A stretch of 64,000 nt of DNA from Monilinia fructicola (taxonomy: Eukaryota; Ascomycota; Leotiomycetes; Helotiales; Sclerotiniaceae), in NCBI GenBank assembly GCA_008692225.1, contig VICG01000004.1:1550501-1614500 (forward strand), read 5' to 3'. Shown piece after piece: positions 38,101-51,000 of the stretch (its first letter is position 1; each line of letters begins with the position of its first letter). Below the pieces are notes generated by a model. It saw nothing but the letters and a program-made list of their open reading frames with translations, did not search any database and had not been told where the DNA came from. Position numbers and translations under genes: made by a program.

Positions 38101-38917
38101 CTACTCCATGCACAGTATCTCTGCATAGTAGTAAATTCATAATCGATATGATTGATCTAACTATAGCTATATCTATGCATAGAAGTTATAATTTCATTAT
38201 TGATTCATACCCATGCTTCGTCGGCCTCATCATGTCCATCTTTCTAGGTAATCCAAGCCATCATCATACGGTATAACATTCTGACTTGACCACGACCTTT
38301 TCGATCCAAACACTCCACAAACATAATTGACCACCAACATATCACCAGCTCACCGTCCACCAAAGCCGGTACGTACCCCCAACAAACTGCCCGGTACGTA
38401 CAATAATCCCCTTTCGTACCTCTTCCTTTCTAGACCCTCAATCACTCCCAAAATCATCCTCATCCTCGCCACATCATTCGTAAACTCCCGTCATCCAAAC
38501 ACGTTTAACGCATAAAAAGTGACATAAGACGAACCCACAACTCATCCGGTCTAGAACTCCCAAACAAGCAAGTACCCTGGTCCAACATTGTTTGAACTGC
38601 GTGGATGCCAAGCCTTATCAAAATTAACAGGAACCCCACCCAAAATGCGTCTTCTAATAATAAATCATCCCATGCCAGAGACAAAGGATAACCCAGGATC
38701 TCTCCGTCACCACGGCGCCAAGTAATTCCGCTCCGCTCCACCCGCGCCCCATGATCCACATCCTTATCGATAAGCCAAGCCAAGCCAAGCCATCATCGAA
38801 AAAGCCGAAGAGGTGATGAAAGAATCTCTCTCTCTCTCTCTCTGCACAGCGAATATCCGGATCCATCCAGACACGACCCAAATCTCCCCCAAAGCCAACC
38901 CCCCACTCACCTTCAAC
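35144..38917. other. Low-complexity intergenic tract
   Basis: No gene was recognised. It includes CATC/CAAT repeats near 35585-35630, pyrimidine-rich stretches near 35920-35965, TACCTAGGTA at 36279-36288, the minisatellite at 36912-36987, a CATA run at 37388-37412, TACGGAGTA at 37584-37592 and 37846-37854, and a CT run at 38826-38843 just upstream of the YggS-family start. Confidence 0.6.
36912..36987. repeat. 8-bp minisatellite (TCACCCAT)n
   Basis: About nine perfect copies of an eight-base unit, followed by degenerate copies to about 37018. Confidence 0.9.
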
Positions 38918-40223
<1,306 letters not shown>

Positions 40224-40227
40224 TCAT

Positions 40228-40345
40228 CTATCTATCTCTCTGCCTCTACCTCTACCTCTACCTCTACCTCTACCTCTATCTATCTCTCTACCTCTACCTC
40301 TACCTCTACCTCTACCTCTACCTCTAACTCTACCTCTACCTCCCT
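40228..40345. repeat. CTCTAC hexanucleotide microsatellite
   Basis: Repeated CTCTAC/CTCTAT units begin a few bases after the YggS-family stop codon, so they may lie in the 3' UTR. Confidence 0.85.
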
Positions 40346-41280
40346 AGTCTCACCCCCCAATATCTCATCTCATCTCATCTCATCCATTTCTCTTTCTCTT
40401 CCCCGTAACATCAAAGCCATTCGTGAATCTGTTGCACACCATTCAATGGCATCTTTTCCCCCCTCCTCCCCCCCACCTCCCTCTCCCACCCAAACAACGA
40501 GAATAATTCCGACTCAGCAGCACGCACAAATAGAGTCCCTTCCTTCCCTCCCACACAACACCCCAACCCCGACCCCCACCCCCCAAAATCCACACCAAAC
40601 AGCTCAGCTCACCCCACCCCACCCCCTCATTCCACCAACGCGCGAAAGCCCTCGCGGCGTTTTCTTTCTGTGGGAGGGAAGGTAGGGGCTTTTTTCTTTT
40701 TCTTTTTTTTTCCACCTTTCGTTCCTGCGATGTAGTAAGGAGTAAGGAATAAGGAGTTAGTAATTTGATCTCTCGTCCTCGATGCTCGCTCGCTCGGATC
40801 TGAAAAGGTGTTTTTTCCTTTTTATTATTTTTTATCTTGGGTGGGAGGTAGGTAGGGAGGGAGGAAGGGAGGAGTGTTTATTTACTAGGTACATGTTATG
40901 TATGGCGTTTCTGTCTGCGGTTTGGATGGTGGTGGATCTTGTGTTGTGTTGGGTTGTGTTGTGTTGTGCTGTGTTTATTTATTCACGCGTCTCATGTGTG
41001 GATTGGATTGGATTGGATTGGAGAGCGGGGTATTTGTGTTTGTGTTTGAATTTGTATCTGTATTTGAATTTATATGTTCATTTGAATGTGTATTTGAATA
41101 CCCGTGGACGCGCATCTGCATCCGTACTCAACCATGCCATGCCATCCCGCCCAACCCCCATCGTAACATCGTAAAAAGCCCCACAACCCCAAACCCAAAC
41201 CCAAACACGCAAACAAGAAAGCAAAAGAACAACAACAAAACCCGCAAGACGCAACCCGCAACACGCAACACGCAACATGC
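40346..41280. other. GC-skewed intergenic tract
   Basis: C-rich on the left (40440-40640) and T/G-rich on the right (40680-41000), with GTGTTGTGTT and TTTGAATTTG-like simple repeats. No gene was recognised. Confidence 0.5.
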
Positions 41281-41759
41281 CTAACAACAACACTCCAAAC
41301 ACTCAAAGCACGCCAACCCCGCGCAAATCCCACAGCACAATCCCTTGCCCCCTCCTCCCCTCTGATGCACGGGCACGCTTCCCTCGTCGGGGCCCCTCGT
41401 CCGCGGCGCGCGCGTCCCCACGAGCCACCGTCGGCTTCCGAGTCGGCGGAGGAGGATCCCGCTGCTGCGGCGCGAGTGGGCGTTCGTGGAGGGGAGTGGG
41501 GGCGAGGTGGGGGCGAGGGTGGGTGTCATGTTGGGGTGGAGAGACTGATGGGGGGGAGGACGGTTAGTTTATGTTTTTTTTTTTACTTTTTTTTTTTCGC
41601 GGGGGAAAGATGGGGAGACACATACCGGTTCCGTCATCTCGAATTCGTGGACGGCTTGTTTGGCTTGCGCGTTGGGTTGGGTTTGGTAGGTTGCTGGGGG
41701 TTGGCGGATGAGGGCGGGGTGGAGGGTGGTGCGGGGGTTGGAGGGGGTGGGGTGGACAT
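41281..41759 (-). CDS. Small cysteine-rich CYSTM-like protein
   Basis: Two minus-strand exons, 41759-41626 and 41544-41281, flank a GTATGT...CAG intron that contains long A and T runs. The C-terminus GGGGKGLCCGICAGLACFEC followed by LECCC resembles the CYSTM module: a short Cys-rich membrane-associated end found in small stress-related proteins of plants and fungi. Exon 1 starts MSTPPPPTPAPPSTPP and ends, in another frame, with NAQAKQAVHEFEMTEP, which splices in phase to SLHPNM. One base is probably missing near 41675-41690 (a CCCCC run). In exon 2 an alternative frame is also open for about 40 codons, so the middle sequence is uncertain. CYSTM proteins may act in metal or stress tolerance; nothing here shows the role. 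Confidence 0.45.
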
Positions 41760-42741
41760 TTTGGGGGGGGGGTCGTGAGTTGGTGGTTTGTGAGGTGTGA
41801 GGTGTGGTGGATGGGAGGGAGGATTTTATTTGTTCTTGTTTTGTGTGAGGAGTAGATGGGATGGGTGGTTATCTGGTTTGGGTATTTCGCTCTCTGGGTA
41901 TTCGATTGTGGTAGATGGTTCTAAATGGCGATGTTGAGAAATGCTCGATAGATGAATATGTGTAATGTCACAACTTCAAAGCCCGACCATCCAAGCAAAA
42001 AGCAATGCGTTCGTGAAGAGAGCCAACGTCCGTCCGTTCGTTCGTTCCTTGATCCGTTCGTAGATCCTCAAAAGTGAATGCGATACAATAAGTACGGTAA
42101 ATGGAAGAGTTCGCAAGCGCAGGCACAAATCAAAGTATGGGAGAGAGGCAACACACCACTGGGGGCCACCACCTCTTATATACCCAACCTGCACTCCCCA
42201 GCCCGCAGGGGATGCCCGATGGGATAGACTCGCGATTACGTTACCTTGTTGCAGGTTGCATGGGGATGATGGCATGGATGGAAGGGCACGCCTCAATGCA
42301 GCGCGCGTTAAGGTTCTGCTCTGGCGGTTTCGGGTAGGGTTTGTTTATCCGAATGAATGATGATGGCCATGGGCTTTGGGGGCGTGGCTTGCGCGTGATG
42401 GGTGCTTGGCTTGGGGCTTGGCGCGGTGACGGCGGTATTTTCGGTTGGGGTGCTTGGTTTGGAGGGTGGTGTGATGGCTGTGACTCGTGAGGATGTGTAT
42501 GTACTCTGTATACTGTACTGTACAGTCACCAGTGCTGGGTGATTATACTCTGTAGAGGAGGTTCGTAAAGCTGATACGAGGGTGGGACGTGTGGCTGGGG
42601 GGGAGGGGGGTTGCTTGCTTCTTGTTGAGTAGAGTTACTATATTTGGTGGGTTATTGTATGTAGGTTTTGGATGGTGAGTTGATTGGTGGTTGATTGTAC
42701 TGTATGTGAAAATTTGAAGGGATGGTTTTGGTTGATAGGTG

Positions 42742-42826
42742 GTGGTTGGTGGTTGGTGGTTGATGGTTGATGGTTGATGGTTGATGGTTGATGGTTGATG
42801 GTTGATGGTTGATGGTTGGTGGTTGG
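42742..42826. repeat. 8-bp minisatellite (GGTTGATG)n
   Basis: About ten copies, flanked by GGTTGGTG variants on both sides. Confidence 0.85.
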
Positions 42827-42980
42827 TGATTGGTTCATGGATGGATGGGTGGTAGGTGGTGGATGATGATGATGATGAGGGGGAAAGATGGTTAATGCTT
42901 CATTTTAATGGTGAAACGTTGATATGCGGGCAGGGTCCAAATTGGATGAACTGAGTATGATCAGTAGACTAACAGAGTAT

Positions 42981-43031
42981 CATAATTTCATAATTTCATA
43001 ATTTCATAATTTCATAATTTCATAATTTCAT
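42981..43031. repeat. 10-bp minisatellite (CATAATTT)n-type
   Basis: Tandem CATAATTTCATAATTTCATA units, about six copies, AT-rich. Confidence 0.85.
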
Positions 43032-43549
43032 AAAGCATTATCAAACATCATCATATATCATAAGTATCATTGTGACATTACTACAAAGCATCACAGAGTT
43101 CACCCTCAAACACAATGATCCATTCAACCCTCGAGTCGAATGCCAATAATAAACGGTTTCGTTTGTTTGGGATCACTCCATACAATTAAAGATGCATTGC
43201 GCACACTCGCACACTCGCACATTCGCAAATTTCGTATACTTTGTACTTACTAATTACTAATTAATGATGCAGTTCTCACAAGTACGCAGTTCTCACAAGT
43301 ACGTATTGTACAAGTATGGACTACGGAGTACAAGGAAAAGAAGGCCAGTGGCAGGGCTGAGTCGGATATATCGGCATATATGATTGGTGATGGGAAAGTT
43401 TGAAAAGCGGAGATCTGGACGTAGTAAGTGGTAAGTGGTAAGTGGTAAGTAGTAGAGTACGGAGTAGTACAGAAGTAGAATATCGCTACTATGGATTTTG
43501 ATGATGTCTGGATTGGAATTGAAGAATAATAAGAGAAGACGGGACGTTA

Positions 43550-43960
43550 AAGAATGGGTTGATAGAAAGTTGATATAATAAATAGTTAATGTATACTTAG
43601 GTAAGCTGATAGATAAGTTGATATATAAGTTAATGTATAAGCCGGTGTAGTATGTATAAGTTGATATAAAATTAATATACTGTAATAGTTAATTATATAA
43701 TTATAAGTCAATAGATAAGTTGATATATAAATTAATATTATAAGAAAAGTTATAGGATTATACTATTATCTATTTCTTATAAGATTACTTATCTAGCTAT
43801 ATCTTAAATATTATAGGAAATTCTATATATAATAATTAATATAAATATAAGTAAATATATAAATGTATAAGTTAATATATAGGTTAATATATAAGTCAAT
43901 ATATAAGTTCATATATAAGTTATATAAGTTAATATATAAGTATCACGTATAAAATGACGC
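43550..43960. repeat. AT-rich block of degenerate ATAAGTTAATATATAAGT units
   Basis: The words ATAAGTTGATATATAAGTTA and relatives recur with drift; composition is almost only A/T plus occasional G. It could be a satellite degraded by C-to-T mutation, or an AT-rich spacer. Confidence 0.65.
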
Positions 43961-43978
43961 GCCACGATGCAACGTGGC
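43961..43978. repeat. Short hairpin GCCACG-ATGCAA-CGTGGC
   Basis: A perfect 6-bp stem with a 6-base loop immediately beside the AT-rich block, in a small GC-rich island. Confidence 0.6.
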
Positions 43979-44020
43979 TAACTGGGTATATATACCTAGG
44001 TAGTATAATCCTATGACTTT

Positions 44021-44039
44021 TCACGTGATTTTCACGTGA
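44021..44039. promoter_or_regulatory. Two TCACGTGA palindromes 3 bp apart
   Basis: TCACGTGA at 44021-44028 and 44032-44039. Each is a full E-box palindrome. They lie about 1 kb upstream of the BTB gene. Regulation of that gene is only a possibility. Confidence 0.5.
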
Positions 44040-45015
44040 CAATAAGTCAATAGAGGAGAATGAGTAATTAAGTGTTCATTGAGTCTATATATATGATTTA
44101 ACATGAGTTTTACCATAGCTAAAGGTATTAGACAGCCAACGGTTAAATCTATCTAAATTTATAAATTTCAATTTACAGTACCAAAGAGTTTTAGCTTTCC
44201 AAGGTTAATTGATAATCTTTGCAATCAGACAATACAGACAATACAGACAATTCAACCAATGAACAAGCAGGCGTTCAAATACTCAATCCATCAAAATTAG
44301 ACAGTTCTCAAAGATGAGGTCTAATTATAACATATAATTATAAGCTGATCTACCATATCCATATATAAAAGAGTCAAAAAGAAAGGAAACCGCCGACAAA
44401 CCATTATCATTCACTCTCCCACTCTTCATAACATGATCAATCAATGCTTTTAGTACTACATATTTAGGTCTCTCCATCACATCGCATCGCATCACTTCAC
44501 ATCATCACGTGCCGGTACATCGGAATCTTCCGATAATCGTCTAGTGTCTTTATTCCTTACCGGTGTACCGCATCTCCCGAGCTGGAAGCCTACATCTTCA
44601 AATCCCGAGATCAGCATTTCATTGTTCAACAAGCCCATCTCAGCAGACTCAATCAAGATTTAGAATGGTTTCGAGAAAAGCACTATCTGTTATTACAGTT
44701 TACAACACATCTGGTTGTTGATTGATAGAGGCCACTGGGAATTAATACCGAAATACGGTTGTGTGTGTGTGTGTTTGCTAATTCAATACCTGACTTTACT
44801 ACATCGAGACTCAACACTGAAGGTCAAAGGAATCACGGATTCTGAGATTGCAGGTGCGGGTGAGGTTACAGTTGGATCAAGAGAGTTGTGGAAGGACGGT
44901 CACGTTTGGTTTGGATTGGACTTTCTTGTTGAAATTTCGCTCTAGGAGGTGACCATCCAGGTTCCAAAAGCTGGTAGAGTTAGTGGGGGGTTGATATACA
45001 AGCTAAAAGGCAAGA

Positions 45016-46843
45016 ATGGCAAAAAGTAATGAAAATATGACTTCAGGTTCTTTAAGGGCTTCAGGACCTTCAGCCATGGAATCGGCTCCTGTAAGTACTT
45101 TTAGCCCTTCAGTTAGCGCTTCGGGTGCTTCAACAATGATAAACCCTCCTGGAGTATTAAGAACCCCAGAGGCCAGAAAATGGAATACGGAGATTCCGAA
45201 ATATTTGCCGCATGAAAAGGTCTTTCCTATTCAAATTGGAACGGAGTGTTTTCGCTTGAGTGGAGCGAGTTTGAGTTCTGATGGTATGTGTGTTTTTTTT
45301 TCCCTCCTTTGATGTTGGGAGATGGGAAGGGGAGATGGGAGAGGTGATGACGAGACAGTGAGAACTTTGACAAGAGACCATAAGCTAAGAAACCTAGAGG
45401 GCCCTCATACTTTTCCCAATACTTTCAATGTCAATTGAGGCAAGCGGAAGAAAATGGTGAGGATCCAAATACAGCTGCTATTAGGACTCTTTATATCGAT
45501 CGGGATCCTGTTACTTTCAAAGATATATCACTTCATTTACAAGGATATCATGTGGCACCGCGAGATGCAGGTCATTTTGTGAAGTTGTTTGCTGATGCTC
45601 AGTTTTATTCATGTTTGTCCTCATTTCCCTTGCTGAAATCCTCGATATTAACGTTGGACAGTGCCACGATTAATTTCTCAGATGTATGAAGAAAGTATTT
45701 TCATAACAGTTGGAAATCAAGAGTTCAAAATCCCTCGTGAGGTTTTCTCAGATCCGGGTAATAGTCCAAACTATTTCTCTCTAGGCTTCGCCGTCTTCTT
45801 CAGCAGCCCTACTGAAGTATTCCCTGGTCTGAATCGCGACGGACTTCTTCGACCCCCATCTATTCTCCCCCCATCAGTACCCAATCGTTCCGCCAAAACC
45901 TTCTCCGAAATACTTCATCTTCTTCGTGGTTACCCACTCCAAATTCGTAGTCCCGAACATCGTGCTGAGCTATTGAGAGACTGTCGATATTTCCATCTCA
46001 AAGGTTTAGAACAAAAATTGATCCCTCATTCAATCTCTTACAATCTACTTCGCAACAAATCAGAAATCACAATTCGGCTCTCGGATATCAGACAATCCGG
46101 TCTCTCAGTCCTGAAAGCTACTCCATCTACATCCACCACTGCCTCCCCTGAGCCCTCTCACTTCACCTATCTCATACTCAAACCAACCACCAACCCCTTC
46201 TTTAGGCTATGTACACTATCTCCGTCCCTTCACCGACTCCTCGCCCCACGAACTTACTCTTGAAATTGGGGACTCGGCTACCTTGCTCCACTGGAATACC
46301 ATGCGATTAGAATTCTTCGGAGAAACGAAATTGCGCATGGGGAAATTATTAGAGGTTGTGGCTACGAAGTTAAATCTGCCAGTCAAACAACCACTGGGTT
46401 TACTGATGAAGAATGGGGGCGCGAGTAGTGAGCCCGCTAGTCCGGAACGTAGTGGACTGAGTGATGAGATGGTGAGGGTGGTTGTTGGGGCGGATTGTGG
46501 AATTTACGTTGATGGGAGGGAGTGGGATATCAGGGGTAGAGGAGCTGAAGATGATGATTCTGGTGGCCAAGAGAGCTCGCATGCTAAAAGAAGAAAGGCG
46601 GGTGATGGAATTGCAGCATCAACTTCTCTCAACACGAGTATTGCAGGCTCTAGGACACCCAAAGACCAAAGTTGGATCATCAAAACGGGACAGTGGAGAT
46701 TAAGGGTTCAGAAGCGTGGGGGACGCGTTACTGGTTCGGGTTTTGGAGGAGAAGGGGGAAGTTCAAATGGAACTTTGGAGTGGGAATGTATCTTGGTAGC
46801 GGTGAAATTGGACGCTCTCAGTGGGGAGAGGGAAGGAATCTAG
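45016..46843 (+). CDS. Fungal protein with two BTB/POZ-like domains
   Basis: Exons are 45016-45283, 45400-45612 and 45662-46843, about 553 aa. After a Ser/Pro-rich N-terminus, the first BTB/T1-like domain reads VFPIQIGTECFRLSGASLSS, GPSYFSQYFQCQLRQ, TLYIDRDPVTFKDISLHLQG and VKLFADAQFYSLPRLISQM. The second begins IFITVGNQEFKIPREVF and continues LLRGYPLQI, RDCRYFHLKGLEQKL. Such tandem BTB proteins may act in Cullin-3 complexes or as oligomeric scaffolds, but no partner can be inferred here. The C-terminus is charged (AKRRKAGDG) and otherwise unrecognised. Introns are 116 and 49 nt; the second has a GTTTGT donor. One extra C in the CCCC run at 46194-46197 breaks the frame; removing it joins KPTTNP to SLGYVHYLRPFTDSSPHEL. 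Confidence 0.8.
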
Positions 46844-49800
46844 GAAAGCGATTTTTGGGAGATTAATAATGGGGTGAAAAGGTTACGGATTCGGCAGGGA
46901 AGAAGAAGCTAATCGGCAGAAGCACAGAGGGAATTGAGAGCGACGCGATCATCTTGCAACTTTCAGACAGCGTGAAGCGGAGGTCTTCCAGTCGTCTGGG
47001 ACGTGCTGTGTAGATTGGTAAGTAGTCAATCACGGTACAACATAACATAACATAAGCATAAGATAACATGAAATAAAACAAAATCAATGCACACCACTAT
47101 TCATTCTACCTCCCCCCCCCATCATTCTCTCTGGCTCATGCATTCATACTCACATCTGGCACCCCTCCATCCGATCTCCTGAAATCGAAAGCGCTCGATC
47201 ATGTCAGATATCTGCACCCAGATAATTACAAGATACAACCCTCCATCGCGATATCGTAATACACCCGACCGACCACTCATCTCAACCCAGGATCCACCAC
47301 GGCAACTGATCCTATTTCTCACCCTCTTGCTGCTTCCGGTGTCGCGTGTCGGGTATCGCGTATTGGTGTATTTTACGGATATCAGGAGTGCGTGGTGGAG
47401 ATTCACCGGGAATTTCCTCGCGTGGGGGCGGGGAGAGGGGGTGGTGTGTGGTGTGGTATGCTTGGTGTAGGTGTGTATCGAGGGCGTAGATGGATGGATG
47501 GATGGATGGATGGGTGGGTGGATGGGTGGATGGATGGATGGATGGAGGGGTAGATCGATGGCATGTTTGCTGTCGAGCTCTGCTTTTGCTTTTGCGGCGT
47601 GCTGGGGGGGGGGGGGCGGAAGATGGATGATTGTGCGTTGGTGGAGAGGGAGTTGTGCGGTGATGGAGGGATGGATGGATAGGTAGCTGGTTGGATGTTC
47701 GTGTGGGGACCGTTCATGTTCTGGCAGGATGGGTGGGGGGGTGAGAGGTGAGAGGTTTTGTGTTGCTGGGCATGGAATGTTTGGGCTGATGTCGCGATCG
47801 GGGGTTGGGAGTTGGGGGTATGTTATATATGTAGACGCATGGATTCTACATGTGCCGTTGCGGGAGGTAGCCGAATGGAGGCTCACGGTGTTTGCGTGAG
47901 ATCCTGTTGGGCTGGGGTTATTGCTGTGGTCTATTTGTCTGGTTTCTTGATTCTCGGGGGATGCTGTGTGGTTGATTGGGTGGGTATTGCTTGAGTTACC
48001 TGGATGTTTGACGCGTGCTTTTTGAGGGTCGCGGCGAATCGATTAATTTGGTATTGAGGATTGGATTCTTGTGGGCTTTAGGAGTGCGCTTTTGATCTAT
48101 TCTCGGTTCTCTTTTGTTGTCCTCGAGTCCTTCTATTCGTTATTTGCCTGGTGTAAAGTATGTCTGAGTCAACAACCGGTAGGCCTTCCGATACCTCCTG
48201 ACCACAAGGTATTGTACCGTGGATTGGAGATCTGTATTACTCAAAGTAAGAACAACTACTGTGGGCCTTCAGTTTTCCAAGACAGAAACTGTGAATGATG
48301 CAACTGTGCTTCTCGAACATCCCTCAAATCTATGTCCTTTTGATCCCATGGTTTTCTTTCCTCCTATGTATACATAAATCAATAACCAGTAAGAATAGCA
48401 GAGAATAATCAACATGCAGTGGTATGTATGCACCTCGAATCGACCAACACGACTTCCGGTCATCTCAATATCAAAAATACTGATGGGTGCCCCCTCGCCA
48501 TCATCTTCCGACCACACTTCAAACAATCAGGAACAATTTTAGACCGTCCTAGTATTATACTTTCTGGGGTACCTGTGTTCATCCGGACTCTACTCATGTC
48601 TCAGCTTCACTTAATCATATTCCACTGTGATAAAGGAACGATAACCCTTGCATGGAATGGTCTGCCCCCGAATCCAAAACTTCGATAAAAGCTTTGCGTA
48701 GAATAATCATAAGCTTCGTAGCGCACACAAAAAACCCTGAATTGTCTATCCCTTACACGCTAAAGAATATCTCTGATGATAACATAGGAGGGAGATATGT
48801 GAGGCGAGGTGATGAGCAGCGACGCAGGTGTACTGTATCTCGCAGCTATTCGGGCCAGTGGGACTTCGTGTGAGTACTGCGCAGCCGACGTGGATCTAAG
48901 GTCAACGCAGTTTCTCTGTTGTCAATCCTTGGGCGTCTAACACTTCCAAATCTAGGAATGAGGGAGGCGATCAAAAGAACCTGCCATGACCAAAGACTTC
49001 GAAGCGTTCCTTCAGGGTAGGTACGATTCAGAATGCCCAGGATTAGATGTAAATGAGAGGGTTGTGGTGCTAAAACGGTTCTGCATCGCATTGCTCGCTC
49101 CTTGATCAGCGGCTTGGTTTGGTTTGGCTTGGCTTGGTTGTAAAAGCATTGATAAATGTAAATGATTTATATACATTGAAAGCTGAAGACTATTTAACAA
49201 ACACAGAAATGGTAAGCCGCAACTTATAACTAATATATATAGAGAGATGTTGATCTTGCTTTGCAATCCAATAGGCTTGAAGCTTTCAATGTATGAAGAG
49301 CTATTATCTCGTGAGGATGATTGATTGATCTCAAATGACTTCAAATGACTTCAATACTTCTCACGAATTCGACATCTCAAACGATTTGGATATTTGAAGT
49401 CCGTTTGATACTTCAAATGACCTTAGATCTGCCTTCTGCTGCTCATCAAACATATGGTAGTTGATGCTTTATATCTACCAGAGCTGAGATCTTTACATCA
49501 ACATGCCTAACTTACGGGTGTATTTCCATCGATTCCAATGCTTCATATCAATTCAATTTGACAAACAATTCCGTCATACAAATTATTCACGCATCAAGAA
49601 TCACTCATGATTGGACTCAATCTGAACTATTGGAAACTCCGAACTGGATGATACCTTCATATATGCATAGATGTATCCAAAGAGAATTTGAATTTGAGCT
49701 GGTAAGTTCGAGAAAATGGTGAGTGGTATATATTCAGCCAACTCACCAGATTTCCCAGCCTAGGACCAAGTTGTTCACGCATCAAGTGTTATTGAGGCAA

Positions 49801-50524
49801 TTTCAAGCAGACAAAAAAAGTCACTAAAATGAAAAGGAGGATTGATATTTGAATGAAAGTCGGTAGTAAAAGTTGAATGTTTGGGGTGCAACTGAACAAT
49901 GATTCCACGGTCACGATGTGAGTAGACGGGGATGAGATGGTGATTTTACGTTTTTTCTACAGACACATCATTGAATTAGGAGAATGTTAGACATCATGAA
50001 GCTTGTAAAAAGGACGAAGTGAAGGTTCTTGAACATTTCCGTCCTACGGGGACGAGATTGATGCATGCCATGTCATGTGATACGAGTACAACTACTAGGT
50101 ACGTTTGGAGGGTCTTGCTCACAAAAACTAGACATTTTTAAGATCCAAAGCAATGTCAACTGCAACAGAATAAGCCCCCCGAGAGAGTTGGTGACCGAGG
50201 TAATAGATGCAAGTTAGTTGTACTTAACTCGCTATCGATCTACCTCATGGAATTTCTCTTACTCGTTTCATCTCTCAAGATAGCAAAAGCGCATTCCGTT
50301 TCATCTTCACCATCACGACCCTTCAGCCTTGTAGGTCTGATCTCAAAATTACTCCAGACTATTCTTCAGTATCCGCATTATCCCAGCCCGTTAACAATAT
50401 CCGTTTGTCTGTGGTTCACCTTGTACCTCGCTCGGGTGTTACACATCAGGGTTGGCAAATAGCAATTACTGATTGCATAATTTATCCTCAACATTCCAAC
50501 TTGGATCGAAGCAATAAACTTTAG
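46844..50524. other. Intergenic tract, no recognised gene
   Basis: Contains GGAT tetranucleotide repeats at 47488-47550 and G-rich DNA to about 48000, then AT-rich unique sequence. A possible 5' exon of the DUF202 gene may lie at 50247-50331 (start MEFLLLVSSLKIAKAH), not proven. Confidence 0.5.
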
Positions 50525-51000
50525 GGGAGCAAAAAGGTCTCATTGAGAATGTCCAAATTCATAATGCTACCCGGGCAATCAACAAGTCACTACGGAATAC
50601 AGGTAGTGTAGCCCGAGACCATCTAGCAAACGAACGGACCTTTCTTTCCTGGACCCCCACCGGCTTAGGGTTTATACTTTTAGGGGTCGCATGTGCGAAG
50701 CTTAATACCTTGGAAGCACTGTCTCCGGTTCTAAGTAGGCAAGATGCACCAGGAATTGGCGGCAAAGAGAAGAATTGGGGGTTGAGGAGTGCGGAATTTG
50801 CACTTGTGGGCTCGGGGACAGGCCGCTTATCGTATGAGACTGGGAGATACTTTGCGGTACTACATGCTTCAAAGAATGGCATGTTCAGACCCAATATGGC
50901 TGGTGTCATCTTGGCCACATTGATGAGTGGTCTGATTGCGATTGGTGGTGCGTTTGTTGTGGGCAAAGAAGAGATAGAGCCGAGGAGAAGTGTGCGTTGA
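50525..51000 (+). CDS. DUF202 membrane protein (5' end unresolved)
   Basis: Small membrane protein of the DUF202 family, also found as the membrane part of VTC polyphosphate-polymerase subunits in fungi. The hallmark is NTGSVARDHLANERTFLSW, followed by the first membrane segment (TGLGFILLGVACAKL), the pre-TM3 motif YETGRYFAVLHASKNGMF and the last membrane segment (GVILATLMSGLIAIGGAFVV). The exon begins after a TAG acceptor at 50522-50524; I could not fix the first exon and start codon. Two things are unusual: LSWTPTG where the family has LSWxRTG, and the expected second membrane segment is replaced by polar sequence (KNWGLRSAEFALVGSGTG). The gene may be degenerating, or a base or splice site is misread. 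The opposite strand is also open here but is a shadow. Confidence 0.7.

Larger units (their letters stand above)
41760..45015. other. Repeat-rich intergenic tract upstream of the BTB gene
   Basis: Contains an 8-bp minisatellite (42742-42826), a 10-bp minisatellite (42981-43031), TACGGAGTA at 43322-43330 and 43458-43466, the AT-rich block 43550-43960, a small hairpin and twin TCACGTGA sites. A TATATAAAAG lies near 44366-44376. No gene was recognised. Confidence 0.6.

Noticed and set aside
47122..47886. 254-codon minus-strand open frame
   Set aside because: Largely built from the GGAT-type simple repeat (Ser/Ile/His/Pro runs), so it is not a credible protein.
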